Shown piece by piece: positions 61,950 through 64,000 of a stretch of 64,000 nucleotides of DNA. This DNA is from Desulfobulbus propionicus (GTDB lineage Bacteria; Desulfobacterota; Desulfobulbia; Desulfobulbales; Desulfobulbaceae). The DNA is taken from assembly GCA_002748735.1 (NCBI GenBank), contig PDTC01000022.1:1-64000 (forward strand), written 5' to 3'. Each line of letters opens with the position of its first letter. The stretch's first letter is position 1. The translations under genes and the position numbers were made by a program. The notes under the pieces are model-generated. The model was not told where the DNA came from, did no database searches, and worked only from the letters and a program-made list of their open reading frames with translations.

Positions 61950-63272
61950 GTGCTTTCGGGTATCAAAAATGACCTTCTGGAGGCCGGTAAAAATGAGGGG
62001 TGTATTACCTTTCAGCACCTTAACGAGCTGCTGCCGGAAAAAATCAAAGATCCAGGTGAAATTGAGGAACTCTTTGATTTTCTAGGACAAAACAATATAG
62101 AAGTTGTCACCCAGGAAGAATCAGGAAAAAAGAAGACACTTTCAGGTGAGGAATGGACGGGTCCCAAAAACGCCGGTGAAGACGAGGTTGTCGTTGATGC
62201 CCTGCCCGAGAGCGAAGATCATGAGTCCGAAGAAACCACTACCACCTACCTCCGGGAGATGGGACAGTTTGATCTGCTGACTCCGGAGGACGAGGCAAAG
62301 TATTCCAAGACCATTCGTGAAGGGTTCGATGCCATTATTGAGGCTATTCGCACCAATACTTCCGGTGCTCCCGAGATCAAGATGCTGGTGGAGCGTATTG
62401 ATATCTGGCAACGCAAAGATCCCACGCTTAAACCGAAAAAACAGCAGCTCAACTATATGCGGCACTGTGTGGTGGTGGCGACCAGTAAGTATCCGGATGT
62501 GCGTGAGCTGATAGAGCTGAATGCCAGGATCGAGGCTTACCTCCGCTCTATTGAGGCAGCCAAGGACGCGATGATCCGTGCTAATCTTCGGTTGGTGGTG
62601 AGTATCGCCAAGCGGTATATGCACCAGGGGCTGACCCTGGCCGACCTGATACAGGAAGGCAACCTGGGGCTGATGCGCGCAGTGTTCCGCTTTGACTACA
62701 AGAAGGGCAACAAGTTTTCCACCTATGCGTCGTGGTGGATCAGGCAGGCCATCACCAGGGCCATCCTTGACAAAACACGCACTATCCGGTTGCCGGTGCA
62801 TTTTCTTGAGCTACGCAGTCAGTTTTTCAAGGCCTTTTATTCTCTGCTCAAGGAGCTTGGTAGAGAGCCGACACCTGTGGAGATTTCCAAACGGACCGAT
62901 CTGCCCATGGACAAGATCCTGGCGATCCTGGAGGCCAGTCGCGAGCCCATTTCCCTGGAAACACCTGTGGGAGACGACGATTCGACCCTGGGTGATTTTC
63001 TCGAAAATCAGGAGTCAGAATCACCGTATGATGCCGTACAGAACCGCGAGCTCGCCAACCGGGTGACCGAGGTGCTCTCCTCGCTGACCGACAGGGAGGA
63101 AAAAATTATCAGGCTGCGTTTTGGTATCGGCGAAAAAGCAGAGTATACCCTTGAAGAGATTGGTAAGCGGTTCAACGTGTCCCGGGAGCGCATTCGGCAG
63201 ATAGAGAAAAAGGCGCTGAACCGGCTTCGGCATTCGAGCCGCAGGGAAAAATTGCGGTACTTCCTTGACTGA
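61950..63272 (+). CDS. Sigma-70 family factor, RpoD-like, short
   Basis: 440 residues. A region 1.1-like N-terminus (HLNELLPEKIKDPGEIEELFDFLGQNNIEVV) precedes region 1.2 (TYLREMGQFDLLTPEDEAKY). Region 2 is intact (ANLRLVVSIAKRYMHQGL, DLIQEGNLGLMRAV, STYASWWIRQAITRAI). Region 4.2 is YTLEEIGKRFNVSRERIRQIEKKAL. The large non-conserved region found in many RpoD proteins is nearly absent, and region 3.0 (LPVHFLELRSQFFKAF) departs from the RpoD consensus LPVHMIETINKL. It may be a compact housekeeping factor or a group 2 factor. GTG start after GGAGGGA. No dnaG neighbour. Confidence 0.85.
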   Translation: MLSGIKNDLLEAGKNEGCITFQHLNELLPEKIKDPGEIEELFDFLGQNNIEVVTQEESGKKKTLSGEEWTGPKNAGEDEVVVDALPESEDHESEETTTTYLREMGQFDLLTPEDEAKYSKTIREGFDAIIEAIRTNTSGAPEIKMLVERIDIWQRKDPTLKPKKQQLNYMRHCVVVATSKYPDVRELIELNARIEAYLRSIEAAKDAMIRANLRLVVSIAKRYMHQGLTLADLIQEGNLGLMRAVFRFDYKKGNKFSTYASWWIRQAITRAILDKTRTIRLPVHFLELRSQFFKAFYSLLKELGREPTPVEISKRTDLPMDKILAILEASREPISLETPVGDDDSTLGDFLENQESESPYDAVQNRELANRVTEVLSSLTDREEKIIRLRFGIGEKAEYTLEEIGKRFNVSRERIRQIEKKALNRLRHSSRREKLRYFLD

Positions 63273-63296
63273 CCAGTTTTCTAGAGAGTGGTTTCA

Positions 63297-63320
63297 AGCT
63301 CCTTGTCATGGGGGCTTTTT
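63297..63320 (+). terminator. Terminator after the sigma factor gene
   Basis: AGCTCC pairs with GGGGCT (one G-T pair) around a loop of about 8 nt and runs into a T tract (63316-63320), 25 bp after the stop. Confidence 0.6.
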
Positions 63321-63472
63321 CAGGTGTTCCCGGAAAATCTTGAACAGCAAACCTTGAGAGTCTGTCAACGTATACTGGCCAACCGGGGCAATGCAGGAGG
63401 GCAGCGTTCAGGCAGGTTTCTGCAGCTGTGTCTCGCTCTTTTTCATGTCTAACAGCAACATATTGTCGTCTT

Positions 63473-64000
63473 ATGCATAAGCAGCAGTCTGAGAGTAAAA
63501 CTGCCAGCGCTGAGAAAAAAAAACAGTTTGTGCGGCAAAAATTTGCCGCCATCAGCAATCGTTATGATCTGCTGAACTCGCTCCTTTCGCTGCAGATTGA
63601 CCGATACTGGCGCTGGACCACCACCAGGACGCTGCGTGAATTTCCTGATGGACCTGTTCTCGACCTCTGTGCTGGCACCTTACCTCTTTCTCTCGAGCTT
63701 ACCCGCCAGGCTGTGAGCCGACAGGTGATCAGTGTGGATTTTTGTGAAGACATGCTGCGTGCCGGCGTTGATGCCTTGCCAGACGATGGTCGCAGAGACC
63801 GGATTTTCGCGGTGTGCGGTGATGGTGAGGAGATCCCTGCACCTGCTGACACCTTTTGGGGGTGTACCGTGGCCTTTGGTGTCCGTAATCTTTCCCGAAC
63901 ACGCAAGGGTTTGCAGGAGATGCACCGGGTTTTGAGACCAGGGGGAAAGCTGTTGATCCTCGAATTTTCCCGACCCACCAACCCGGTTGTCAAGCCGGTT
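63473..64000 (+). CDS. ubiE: Demethylmenaquinone/ubiquinone methyltransferase, 5' part
   Basis: At least 176 residues, running off the right edge. Class I SAM methyltransferase. FVRQKFAAISNRYDLLNSLLSLQIDRYWR is the UbiE/MenG opening, VLDLCAGTLPLSLEL the SAM motif, and AFGVRNLSRTRKGLQEMHRVLRPGGKLLILEFSRP is diagnostic. An anaerobe of this kind would use it for menaquinone (MenG). ATG 63473 has no strong ribosome-binding site. Nine consecutive A residues (codons 15-17) could slip. Confidence 0.9.
   Translation, partial: MHKQQSESKTASAEKKKQFVRQKFAAISNRYDLLNSLLSLQIDRYWRWTTTRTLREFPDGPVLDLCAGTLPLSLELTRQAVSRQVISVDFCEDMLRAGVDALPDDGRRDRIFAVCGDGEEIPAPADTFWGCTVAFGVRNLSRTRKGLQEMHRVLRPGGKLLILEFSRPTNPVVKPV

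Overview
The window looks like chromosomal DNA of a strictly anaerobic, diderm Desulfobacterota bacterium, most likely in or near Desulfobulbales. The reasons are a formate--tetrahydrofolate ligase gene, a late cobalamin pathway, B12-type radical SAM enzymes, an acyl-CoA dehydrogenase/Etf set whose EtfA carries a ferredoxin domain, and complete Mla and nearly complete Tol envelope systems. This placement rests on gene content read by eye, not on a database search. Most of the window is ordinary, tightly packed housekeeping sequence on the + strand with many ATGA and TGATG stop/start overlaps.

Layout. 0-9 kb: radical SAM protein, FadL-type porin (-), fhs, a repeat array (R1), SelO with a TcdA-like E1 enzyme, and a B12-binding radical SAM protein (-). 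9.4-16 kb: late cobalamin operon cobC-cobU-cobT-cobS-(cobD::cobQ fusion)-cbiB. 16-21.4 kb: a CbpA-type DnaJ, a PilZ protein preceded by three 33-bp tandem repeats, and mlaE-F-D-A-C. 21.6-33.4 kb: a lipid/central operon yceD-rpmF-plsX-fabH-acd-etfB-etfA-fabG-acpP-fabF-rpiB-glyA-nrdR-ribD. It contains no recognisable enoyl-ACP reductase and has an acyl-CoA dehydrogenase/Etf module in its middle.

33.4-40.8 kb is the accessory island. It holds a GIY-YIG nuclease embedded in a long array of about 100-bp double-hairpin repeats (R2), then two secreted Lcl/DUF1566 proteins, then a second array of the same repeat (R3). The two DUF1566 genes share a segment in which almost every difference falls in the first two positions of NNC/NNT codons, and the segment ends in a 26-bp identical block. 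This is the pattern expected of variable regions written by a diversity-generating retroelement whose template and reverse transcriptase lie outside the window. The second gene encodes about 1,200 residues (variable domain, Ig-like, papain-like cysteine protease, FN3-like, carboxypeptidase-regulatory-like, thrombospondin type 3), and its signal peptide is out of frame.

40.8-64 kb: ParB-like protein, IHF/HU, enolase and PilC (all -), UDP-sugar dehydrogenase, YggS and TatD (-), then coaBC, a DarP-like protein, tolQ-tolR-tolA-tolB-cpoB (no pal), tlyA, an SH3b protein, a prephenate dehydratase-ACT-prephenate dehydrogenase fusion, tRNA-His, tRNA-Glu (-), malQ (-), an RpoD-like sigma factor, and a ubiE/menG gene cut by the right edge.

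The leads most worth following are the DUF1566 variable-region pair, the repeat/GIY-YIG association, and the Etf-linked dehydrogenase inside the fatty-acid operon.
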